Positions 1-6,022 are shown, counted from the stretch's first letter. The stretch: DNA of 7,451 bases from Deltaproteobacteria bacterium (GCA_019309945.1 JAFDFH010000110.1:1-7451), one strand, 5' to 3'. The notes: generated from the sequence alone by a model not told the origin. Made by a program: numbers and translations.

Positions 1-49
1 GGTGCCTTAAATCGCTTGCATTTTTTTGGTTCAGCTTGTCCGGGTTAGG

Positions 50-194
50 TAGTGCCCATCCAGATACGGTCTTTTTGCCCGATCTCTGCGTTATGCTCAA
101 AATTTTATCCTCGGAATATCAACTATATGCCTGTGGTAAAATTTTTCGTAGGCCTTGATCTCGAACAAAAATCCTCGTTTCGGGACGGACACTA
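50..194 (+). repeat. MITE-like inverted-terminal-repeat element, copy A
   Basis: This non-coding element is bounded by imperfect terminal inverted repeats. TAGTGCCCATCCAGATACG at 50-68 matches the reverse complement of 176-194 (TAGTGTCCGTCCCGAAACG) at 15 of 19 positions by hand count. The hexamer TAGGTA occurs at both edges (46-51 and 193-198) and could be a target duplication or part of the ends. The core at 73-137 aligns without gaps to the reverse complement of 5840-5904 at 49 of 65 positions, so a related copy lies elsewhere in the window in opposite orientation. There is no open reading frame with coding character. It sits 45 bases ahead of the first PilZ gene and may affect its transcription or mRNA structure. 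The family name is unknown to me, and mobilisation in trans by a transposase is inferred. Confidence 0.7.
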
Positions 195-239
195 GGTATT
201 ATCTTTCTATCCAATGTATCGCCAAATAGCCTTGGGAAT

Positions 240-629
240 ATGATAGCTTTAATTGCTAAAATATTTAAACGGAAAAAACGACAAAATCAAAGATTTATTG
301 TGGATAACCATGATCTTATTATTTACAACCCTAATGCACCCGAAGAAAAAGAAATCGTGGATTTGAGCCTGGGCGGAATTTCCTTTGTTTATGTAGATAA
401 TGGGAAACCTTTAAATAAAACATTTGAATTAGAAATAAAAATCGGTGATGATTTTCATCTGGGAAAGGTCCGTGTTAAAATCATTTCTGATATTGAAATC
501 AGCGAGATTACAAGTAAATCTCAAATTATCAAGCGGTTGAGCGCACGTTTTATAAACCTAAATGCGCTCCAGGAATATGAGTTAAGAAGAATTTTAAAAA
601 AATATGGGAAAGAATTTAACATGGGGTAG
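240..629 (+). CDS. small PilZ-domain protein (putative c-di-GMP receptor)
   Basis: The 129-residue product is a single PilZ domain with a short basic N-terminus. Both signature elements of c-di-GMP-binding PilZ domains are visible: RxxxR as R14-QNQ-R18 and [D/N]xSxxG as D41-L-S-L-G-G46. Beta strands follow (VDLSLGGISFVYV, then FHLGKVRVKIISDI), and a C-terminal helix (residues about 108-124) ends the domain, as in many stand-alone PilZ proteins. In the family, c-di-GMP binding changes the interaction of the protein with a partner such as a glycosyltransferase or motor protein; the partner here is unknown. The upstream frame is open without a better start, and the ribosome binding site before ATG 240 is weak (GGG at 234-236), so the start is moderately sure. 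The gene is visibly more A+T-rich than the large gene downstream. It is followed by a 113-base gap and then a second PilZ gene on the same strand, so an operon is possible but not certain. Confidence 0.85.
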   Translation: MIALIAKIFKRKKRQNQRFIVDNHDLIIYNPNAPEEKEIVDLSLGGISFVYVDNGKPLNKTFELEIKIGDDFHLGKVRVKIISDIEISEITSKSQIIKRLSARFINLNALQEYELRRILKKYGKEFNMG

Positions 630-742
630 TTAAGCGCTTCATTCCCAATTACTGAAGTAATACAATCTGCCACGGTCTTTGTTTGGGCTTCCGGATAGGT
701 TTCAAAGAAAGCAAATTGTATGCTTTTCAAAGGATTTCTTAG

Positions 743-1024
743 ATGAAAAATTCAGACAGGCAATGGGAAACGCGGGGAATAAGGAGCACGAGGGAAGATT
801 GCAATGCTGTAGCGGATTTTGTTGTTGAAGGCCGAATTCACCAGGGAATTGTCAAAAATAAAAGTGAAAGTGGTATCTTTATGGAAACCATGGAAGCCTT
901 TTCAGTTGGGCAGGAGGTAACATTGACGTTTGTGTTTCCTGGTCAACGAAAACCGATCAAAAGGAAAGGAAAAATCACAAGAACAACTCCTGATGGGTTT
1001 GCCGTAGAATTTGTTTATGGATAA
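743..1024 (+). CDS. second small PilZ-domain protein, degenerate RxxxR motif
   Basis: The 93-residue product is a minimal PilZ domain. The second signature is intact: N39-K-S-E-S-G44, followed by IFMET and the typical run FSVGQEVTLTF, KPIKRKGKI and GFAVEF. The first signature is irregular. Arginines fall at 11, 14 and 17 (spacing RxxRxxR) instead of RxxxR, so c-di-GMP affinity may be reduced or reached by a different geometry. A good ribosome binding site, AAAGGA at 729-734, lies 8 bases before ATG 743. The reading frame ends in TAA at 1022-1024, inside the start of the next small frame (ATG at 1017), which gives an 8-base overlap and suggests translational coupling. The protein has no signal peptide or membrane segment and should be cytoplasmic. 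Compact PilZ proteins of this kind often act as adaptors for a neighbouring enzyme; that the partner is the large GlmS-like protein downstream is inferred from the overlap chain. Confidence 0.85.
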   Translation: MKNSDRQWETRGIRSTREDCNAVADFVVEGRIHQGIVKNKSESGIFMETMEAFSVGQEVTLTFVFPGQRKPIKRKGKITRTTPDGFAVEFVYG

Positions 1025-1172
1025 AAAGAAAATTCTTGTAATGGAAGACAACCGTATGATGTGGACCTATCCAGCTAAATTGTTGCTACGGAAAGCCCTT
1101 AAAGGCATTACCTTTGACAATGGATACGCACTGCTGAATAATCTCATTTCACAGAAATGGAGCGATCTATGA
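1017..1172 (+). CDS. receiver-domain N-terminal fragment (51 aa), overlapping both neighbours
   Basis: This short frame reads MDKKKILVMEDNRMM and ends QKWSDL followed by TGA. The start is typical of a response-regulator receiver domain: the hydrophobic first strand KKILVM, then the acidic pair E10-D11 that binds Mg2+, a first helix (RMMWTYPAKLLLRKA) and a second strand and helix (ITFDNGYALLNNLI). A complete receiver has about 120 residues. This one stops at the third strand, just before the phosphoacceptor aspartate should appear, so it cannot be phosphorylated in the usual way. Neither the frame beyond the stop nor the other frames continue the domain. The ATG overlaps the end of the PilZ gene by 8 bases, and the stop forms an ATGA junction with the start of the large gene, so it is positioned to be translated. 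No good ribosome binding site precedes 1017; coupling would be needed. It is either a decayed receiver gene kept as a coupling leader or a functional mini-protein. I am fairly sure of the homology and unsure of function. Confidence 0.65.
   Translation: MDKKKILVMEDNRMMWTYPAKLLLRKALKGITFDNGYALLNNLISQKWSDL
1159..1162 (+). promoter_or_regulatory. ribosome binding site choosing start 1169
   Basis: GGAG lies 6 bases upstream of ATG 1169, an ideal spacing. The alternative in-frame ATG at 1157 has no purine-rich site before it and overlaps this GGAG. ATG 1169 also forms an ATGA stop-start overlap with the preceding small frame, so 1169 is the preferred start of the large gene. Confidence 0.7.
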
Positions 1173-4100
1173 AGTACAAAACAATAATATCAAACATTAT
1201 GAGCCGGTTCTTTGTCCGATTCCTCAGATTTCTTCTGGCTGAGGTCTATTTGGGAAAACGCATATCCGTTGTTCCAGCCGGATCCATCGTATTTTTTCCG
1301 CACCGGGAAAACATTCTCTGCTGCGGACTCGCAGGCGTCGTCTCCTTTAAAAACAGGAAGAATCCAGGCGATCGTGTTAATCTTTTGTCTTTGAACGAGC
1401 AGATTAAGAAAATCGAAACCCATGATTACAGCACTTGTGTTTCAGACAATCTTCCTCTGCACGAAAATTATATGGGTGGGGATGATGCCATAGACACTTT
1501 GTTGCAAGACGTCCGTGCGTTAAAAAATGATGCGCTCTTCTATGAAATCTATACCAACAGTGACATACAAAAAGAAATCGCAAAAATCGTCGAACGTATT
1601 TCAGCGGTCATCGCAACCGAAGAAAAAAGGCTGACCGTGGATATGGGACATCTCAGATCCGATACGGTGGAAGCGATATCCCAGCGTATCGAGGTATTAA
1701 AAGATATTGCCTGGCACCTTAAATCAGAGATCAAAACTAATATCGTAAAAATAAAGAATCTTTTAACGCCCATTCATGAAACACCATCCTTTGCTACTGT
1801 TACTCTCTTTAAAAAATTAAATGCTGTGCTCAACAGTATCGACCGTCTTGAAGTAAGGGGACGTGATTCGGCCGGCATTTCACTGATGTTTATTCTTGAC
1901 CAGGGGGAATTTCAAAGCTTCATGGAAGCCATTGAAAACGCAAACCTTCTCGATCAGTTAAGTACGCGAACTGGGAAAAGTGTGCTATTGAATATGCACA
2001 TCAGTATAAGGGAGTTAAAAGATGAAAACGAACAAAAACGTATTAGCATTACATTGAGTTACAAGATTGCCGCTGAAATCGGCAGCCTCGGGGATAATAT
2101 TGACTTTTTGCGCAAACAGATCAAAAACGACTCGATTCTTCAGACCCTGGTTAACTTTCCCAATGAATATTATACGGTTTTCGCGCATACCCGGTGGGCC
2201 TCGGTGGGTGCCATCAGTGAACCGAATTGCCATCCTGTAGACAATAAAACTACGAAGAACCTGGATCAGAAAAGCTGCATCATTCACACCTGCCTGAACG
2301 GAGATATCGATAATTATCTGGAATTGAAAAAAGAGTACGAAAAAGACGGAGATCTCATACCGGACGATATAACCACCGACACCAAGATCATTCCGCTTCA
2401 AATCGAGAAATATGTCCGTGAGGGGCATGATGTGGAAGAAGCATTTCGACTGGCTGTCAACGATTTCGAAGGATCGCATGCTATTTCCATGCTTACTGAC
2501 CTGGCCCCGGGTAAACTTTTTCTTGCCCAGAAAGGGAGCGGCCAGGCAATCTTTATCGGTATTGCTGAGAATCACTATATAGCCGCATCCGAGGTATATG
2601 GACTGGTGGAGGAAACACCCATTTTTCTCAAATTAGACGGTGAAAAAGAAGTGGAAGGAAAACACGGCAGGACCAGGGGACAAATTTTTATTTTAGACCA
2701 GGAATCAGTCGGGGGATTGGATGGCATTAAAGCAGTCTATTATGATACAACTCCGGTAAAACTCGACGAAAGCGAGATAAAACAAACCGATATTACATCC
2801 CGAGACATAGACCGCCAGGAATTCGACCATTACTTCCTGAAAGAAATCACTGGATCCCCCCTCTCTGTAGCAAGAACACTTCAGAATCGCTGGAAAATTA
2901 AAGAAGACGGCACAGGGCGATACGTCACCACCCTTGACAAAACGGTGCTCCCTGAATCTGTTGAAAAGGCTCTGGTTAACCAGCAGATACGACGGATCTT
3001 TTTTGTCGGTCAGGGTACCGCAGGTGTAGCCGCTCTGGCCTGTGCGGATATTCTAAATTACTATATGGATAATCCTGCGTTTTATATCAGGGCACTTAAG
3101 GCATCGGAACTCAGCGGTTTCAAGCTCAATAGCAATGATGGTCCGGACAGTATGACGGACGCTCTGATTATTGCCATCAGCCAGTCCGGCACAACAACCG
3201 ATACAAATCGTACCGTGGATATGGTGAGAGAACGGGGAGCACATACCATCGCCATTGTCAACCGGAGGGACTCGGATATCACCTTCAAGGTAGACGGTGT
3301 CATGTACACCAGCAGTGGAAGGGATGTTGAAATGTCTGTTGCTTCGACCAAGGCGTTCTATTCACAAATCGTAGCCGGCGCCATTTTGAGTCTCAAAATT
3401 GCCAGACTTCAAGGGTGTCGAAATGATGACTTTGTTTCAGAGGAAATAAAGCAGCTTATTGAATTGCCGACCCACATGGAGAAGATCCTCGCCTTGCGCG
3501 GTGCAATCGAAAATTCGGCCAAAAGGCTTGCCGTGACCAAGACATACTGGGCTGCGGTCGGCAGCGGGCCAAATAAGGCTTCATCCGATGAAATCAGAAT
3601 CAAGCTCAGCGAACTCTGCTACAAAACGATTTCAACCGATTATGTTGAAGATAAAAAGCACATCGATCTTTCTTCGGAACCTCTGATCATTGTCTGCGCC
3701 GCAGGAACCCGGTCAACCGTTATCGGCGACATCATAAAGGACACTGCAATATTTCATGCCCACAAAGCCACACCTGTGGTTATAGCAGACGAGGGTGAAA
3801 ACCGGTTTGATCCCTATGCAGCCGATGTTTTTCACGTTCCGATTGTCAGTGAGCATCTAGCGCCTATCGTAAATACCCTGGTGGGGCATCTCTGGGGATA
3901 TTATGCAGCCCTTGCCATTAATGACGGGTCACGGTTCCTTCACGGATTTCGGGAAGATATCCGGCGGTCAATTGACGATTATGCCGAAAAAGGTCTGGAT
4001 GTTTACGAAGTCATACTTGAAAAATCCTTCAGGGAAAAAATAGCCCATTTTTACAACGAATTCAGAAGAAAAAAAGTTCAAAACCGTTTTCCGACCGTCA

Positions 4101-4921
4101 TGGGACTTGAGGCGGCATCGAATCTGGTCCTTCTGCTCAAATACCTGTCCGGAAGGCTTCCGGTTAATGATTTCGAAATAGATTTCGATATAAAGGGCAC
4201 CGCGCTGAACATGCTCAACATATTATTTGAATCTCTGGGAGAATCGGTGAATTGCATGTCGCGCCCGGTAGATGCCATCAAGCATCAGGCCAAGACGGTC
4301 ACTGTTGGAACCAGCCGAATCAGTGAAAAGGTTGAAGGCATTCTGTTTGAAGCGCTCACGACTCACAATATTAATATCTCACAACTTACAAATAGTAATA
4401 TTATCGTCCTTAAAAACCTGCAGAGTGTTGTTTCAGGGATCGAAGGATCTATCCTTTACAGCATTGGTCGTTTAAATCTTCTTGGTGAACCAGTAGAAGA
4501 AACAACGATTGAAGTAATTCGAAAGGAAGGGGTGTTAAAACCGATTCCGTCACGCGTAGAAACAGACACCCAGCTTAAGGGGACCAAACGGATCATCGTG
4601 CGTCAGGGAAATGTTTATATCGGCAAAGGCCGGAAAGATGACCGCAGTATTCTCATCATTCCGGTTATTTCCGCTTCCTCAACCGCATCGAATATGACCG
4701 GGAACCTGCTTTTATTAAATATTTCATTTAAAGAAAATGCTTCGATCCATGAAAAAACAAAGGCTCTCGGCGGAAAGTATGAACATATAAAGAACATTGT
4801 TCAGGAGAATAGCATTGTCTGGGAAGACAGATATCTTGCACTGGTGGCGATAGATGATCTTTTTGGAATATCGGCGGAAAAAATCGGGGATTTCATTGTA
4901 TCCCGTGCGATATCGCGTTGA
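1169..4921 (+). CDS. oversized GlmS-like protein: class II amidotransferase + two SIS domains + long C-terminal extension
   Basis: The 1250-residue product (numbered from ATG 1169) resembles glucosamine-6-phosphate synthase (GlmS, fructose-6-P + glutamine to glucosamine-6-P), which is normally about 610 residues. Amidotransferase motifs in order: Cys51-Cys52-Gly-Leu-Ala-Gly (GlmS CGIVG), RGRDSAG 230-236, HTRW 340-343, HP 355-356, Asn377-Gly378, Asp404 in TTDTK, and HYFLKEI 554-560 at the linker. SIS 1 (about 607-750) has GQGT, SQSGTTTDT 671-679 and VASTKAF 724-730. SIS 2 (about 790-920) keeps the equivalents of GlmS Glu481, Lys485, Glu488 and His504 (Glu808, Lys812, Glu815, His831). Odd points are 50 residues before the catalytic Cys pair, about 150 extra helical residues between Cys and RGRDSAG, about 60 extra before HTRW, and over 300 residues after SIS 2. 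The GlmS end motif AKSVTVE is absent after SIS 2, but AKTVTV occurs at 1041-1046. No clear transmembrane domain is seen apart from a hydrophobic N-terminal stretch. It may make an amino sugar or be a regulatory or altered-substrate homologue; the family is sure, the reaction is not. Confidence 0.85.
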   Translation: MKYKTIISNIMSRFFVRFLRFLLAEVYLGKRISVVPAGSIVFFPHRENILCCGLAGVVSFKNRKNPGDRVNLLSLNEQIKKIETHDYSTCVSDNLPLHENYMGGDDAIDTLLQDVRALKNDALFYEIYTNSDIQKEIAKIVERISAVIATEEKRLTVDMGHLRSDTVEAISQRIEVLKDIAWHLKSEIKTNIVKIKNLLTPIHETPSFATVTLFKKLNAVLNSIDRLEVRGRDSAGISLMFILDQGEFQSFMEAIENANLLDQLSTRTGKSVLLNMHISIRELKDENEQKRISITLSYKIAAEIGSLGDNIDFLRKQIKNDSILQTLVNFPNEYYTVFAHTRWASVGAISEPNCHPVDNKTTKNLDQKSCIIHTCLNGDIDNYLELKKEYEKDGDLIPDDITTDTKIIPLQIEKYVREGHDVEEAFRLAVNDFEGSHAISMLTDLAPGKLFLAQKGSGQAIFIGIAENHYIAASEVYGLVEETPIFLKLDGEKEVEGKHGRTRGQIFILDQESVGGLDGIKAVYYDTTPVKLDESEIKQTDITSRDIDRQEFDHYFLKEITGSPLSVARTLQNRWKIKEDGTGRYVTTLDKTVLPESVEKALVNQQIRRIFFVGQGTAGVAALACADILNYYMDNPAFYIRALKASELSGFKLNSNDGPDSMTDALIIAISQSGTTTDTNRTVDMVRERGAHTIAIVNRRDSDITFKVDGVMYTSSGRDVEMSVASTKAFYSQIVAGAILSLKIARLQGCRNDDFVSEEIKQLIELPTHMEKILALRGAIENSAKRLAVTKTYWAAVGSGPNKASSDEIRIKLSELCYKTISTDYVEDKKHIDLSSEPLIIVCAAGTRSTVIGDIIKDTAIFHAHKATPVVIADEGENRFDPYAADVFHVPIVSEHLAPIVNTLVGHLWGYYAALAINDGSRFLHGFREDIRRSIDDYAEKGLDVYEVILEKSFREKIAHFYNEFRRKKVQNRFPTVMGLEAASNLVLLLKYLSGRLPVNDFEIDFDIKGTALNMLNILFESLGESVNCMSRPVDAIKHQAKTVTVGTSRISEKVEGILFEALTTHNINISQLTNSNIIVLKNLQSVVSGIEGSILYSIGRLNLLGEPVEETTIEVIRKEGVLKPIPSRVETDTQLKGTKRIIVRQGNVYIGKGRKDDRSILIIPVISASSTASNMTGNLLLLNISFKENASIHEKTKALGGKYEHIKNIVQENSIVWEDRYLALVAIDDLFGISAEKIGDFIVSRAISR

Positions 4922-5355
4922 TTATTTTTTGTAAAATTCATTTTATATCTTATTTCAAGCCGCCTGACTCATGACATGCAATGGCCCGCTGAAATGTATG
5001 ATAATACAGTTCAAATTCATCTCAGCCCAATTAATGCAATCAGTTTTCTTTACCTGTAAAGGTTTCTTTGGGGATTCATCGAGAAAATATGTAACTTCTC
5101 AAAAACTTATGGTTAAACCTACCCGCGGAGCCATCCGGTTCCGTTATTTTTAAGTCGCTGTATTGAAATCTGTTTGATGGGTGTTGAATCCGTAAACATT
5201 GTACAAAGATTCACCTTTTTATGCTCCCTCTCGGCAACCAATACAAAAGACGCTCTTAAAAAGGTATCTTTTCAAACTTTTTATAAAATCGTCAAAATCT
5301 TTTGAAAAGAAATTGAGAGAGCATTTGCCAGTTTTTTTAATTATAAATCTTTTGA
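4922..5355. other. 434-base convergent intergenic region, no supported gene
   Basis: The region lies between the ends of two convergent genes. A 60-codon frame at 4971-5153 has no ribosome binding site and no recognisable motif, so I do not call it. The second half has self-complementary sequence: TCTTTTCAAA at 5267-5276 pairs with TTTGAAAAGA at 5301-5310. A perfect 13-base palindrome (TCTTTTGAAAAGA) lies at 5298-5310, and outer arms ATGCTC..CTCTC (5221-5231) can pair with GAGAGAGCAT (5314-5323). A run of seven T at 5332-5338 follows. This could terminate the large gene's transcript, but the stems are weak and A+T-rich and far from its stop codon, so I do not assign a terminator. Confidence 0.5.
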
Positions 5356-5556
5356 TTATGCATTTGCTGATAAAATAAGTCCCTCTGATTGCCGAATCAA
5401 TTTTTCTGCTTCTTTTCGGATCTTTTCTAACCCAAGCTTTGCATCATCATCAATCTCCGACCATTTTTTAAAAATCTGACCTGCATTTTTTGATCCTAAA
5501 TAAACATTTGAGTCTTTAGAGATTTCAAGTTCAAATCCATCAGTTTTAATAATCAT
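5356..5556 (-). CDS. 66-residue hypothetical protein with strong ribosome binding site
   Basis: I do not recognise this family. The product is small, soluble and highly charged, with no signal peptide, membrane segment or cysteine. The first part (MIIKTDGFELEISKDSNVYLG) looks like two short beta strands. Residues about 30-60 (FKKWSEIDDDAKLGLEKIRKEAEKLIRQ) look like one or two amphipathic helices that could form a small helical or oligomerising unit. The gene is believable because a perfect AGGAGG (5565-5570, read on the - strand) lies 8 bases before the ATG, and the codons give a coherent charged pattern. It stands alone between the convergent large gene and an A+T-rich upstream stretch, so it probably has its own promoter. 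I see no clear -35/-10 pair. Small acidic or basic proteins of this sort can be regulators, antitoxins or phage-derived, but nothing here picks one of these. Confidence 0.75.
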   Translation of the reverse strand: MIIKTDGFELEISKDSNVYLGSKNAGQIFKKWSEIDDDAKLGLEKIRKEAEKLIRQSEGLILSANA

Positions 5557-5564
5557 CGTTTAAA

Positions 5565-5570
5565 CCTCCT
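5565..5570 (-). promoter_or_regulatory. perfect ribosome binding site of the 66-residue gene
   Basis: CCTCCT on the + strand reads AGGAGG on the - strand, 8 bases before the ATG that ends at 5556. It is the strongest Shine-Dalgarno sequence in the window and is the main reason to accept the short gene. Confidence 0.8.
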
Positions 5571-5775
5571 AGCTGTTAAAGGATTGGAACGTAACTGGCA
5601 ATTAACTCGGTAATAACTTTCTTTTAGTTTATTCAAAAAATGTGCCAAATGGATTGAATGAACAAATTAACTATTAAAACATTAAGTTATAATAAAATCC
5701 AATTTCAGCTATACAGAAATGCATACATTTCTTTCCATTTGTTGTGGAATTCATTTCACATTTCAAAGAGTTTTA
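5571..5775. other. A+T-rich upstream stretch with a short palindrome
   Basis: This stretch separates the 66-residue gene from repeat copy B and should carry that gene's promoter. It is strongly A+T-rich. A 7-base inverted repeat, AGAAATG (5715-5721) and CATTTCT (5726-5732) with a CATA centre, could be an operator or a small stem. No convincing -35/-10 pair, no sigma-54 type GG..GC pair and no open frame were found. Confidence 0.4.
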
Positions 5776-5926
5776 GAGACCTTTGAAAAATGTTCCATTT
5801 TGTTCAAGGCAAGGAAGGCGATCCGCCTGAGGCGGATTAACCACAGGAATACATAGCATATTTTGAGGATTAAAATTTGAGCCTGACGCCGGAATTGGGC
5901 AAAAGGGGGCATTTTGCAAAGGACTC
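5776..5926 (-). repeat. MITE-like inverted-terminal-repeat element, copy B
   Basis: This is a 151-base non-coding element. Its ends, GAGACCTTTGAAAAATG (5776-5792) and CATTTTGCAAAGGACTC (5910-5926), are inverted repeats matching at 15 of 17 positions. The pentamer TTTTA directly flanks both ends (5771-5775 and 5927-5931), compatible with a 5-base target duplication, although it is of low complexity. The reverse complement of its core (5840-5904) matches the core of copy A (73-137) at 49 of 65 ungapped positions, including TTTTGCCC, GGCTCAAA/TGCTCAAA, ATCCTC and CCTGTGGT. The terminal repeats of A and B are unrelated, so the two elements are mosaic. A 67-codon frame on the - strand (5763-5966) runs through the whole repeat and the adjacent hairpin; I regard it as spurious. 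Confidence 0.75.
5821..5837. repeat. 17-base perfect GC-rich palindrome inside copy B
   Basis: ATCCGCCTGAGGCGGAT has perfect 8-base arms around a single G. It occupies the place where copy A has the A+T run AAAATTTTT (138-146), so it is either a nested insertion or an alternative stem. It is clearly richer in GC than its surroundings. Confidence 0.8.
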
Positions 5927-5964
5927 TTTTACATACGATAAGGGAAGTATGTAAAGGAGGGTCC
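5921..5964. other. hairpin next to copy B, downstream of the lipoprotein gene
   Basis: TTTACATAC (5928-5936) and GTATGTAAA (5947-5955) form a perfect 9-base stem around a 10-base loop. Further pairing, with one G-T pair and a small bulge, extends it so that GGACTC (5921-5926) faces GGAGGGTCC (5956-5964). It overlaps the right terminal repeat of copy B. It lies about 60 bases past the lipoprotein stop codon on the - strand and might protect or end that transcript, but it has no following T run, so I do not call a terminator. Confidence 0.55.
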
Positions 5965-6022
5965 ATCGGATAGTACGGATGGTTTGGTGTGCTCTGCGGA
6001 GAATGACAACATCTTTATGTTT

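Noticed and set aside
521..730. 69-codon frame on the - strand between and over the PilZ genes
   Set aside because: It overlaps the first PilZ gene antisense and has no recognisable domain or good ribosome binding site. The part in the gap (ETYPEAQTKTVADC...) looks slightly protein-like but is too short to support a gene remnant.
1157..1168. ATG 1157 as start of the GlmS-like gene
   Set aside because: It has no ribosome binding site, whereas ATG 1169 has GGAG at ideal spacing and an ATGA overlap with the preceding frame.
2015..2575. 186-codon frame antisense to the large gene
   Set aside because: It is fully inside a gene with strong family motifs on the other strand, and its translation shows no domain; it is a shadow frame.
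4971..5153. 60-codon frame after the large gene
   Set aside because: No ribosome binding site, no motif and unusual composition; treated as non-coding.
5221..5338. Rho-independent terminator for the large gene
   Set aside because: The stems are A+T-rich with a long loop, lie about 300 bases past the stop codon, and the T run is separated from the stem by 8 bases or more.
5763..5966. 67-codon frame on the - strand through repeat copy B
   Set aside because: It is formed by the repeat plus the adjacent hairpin, has no ribosome binding site, and its codons follow the palindromic structure rather than protein constraints.
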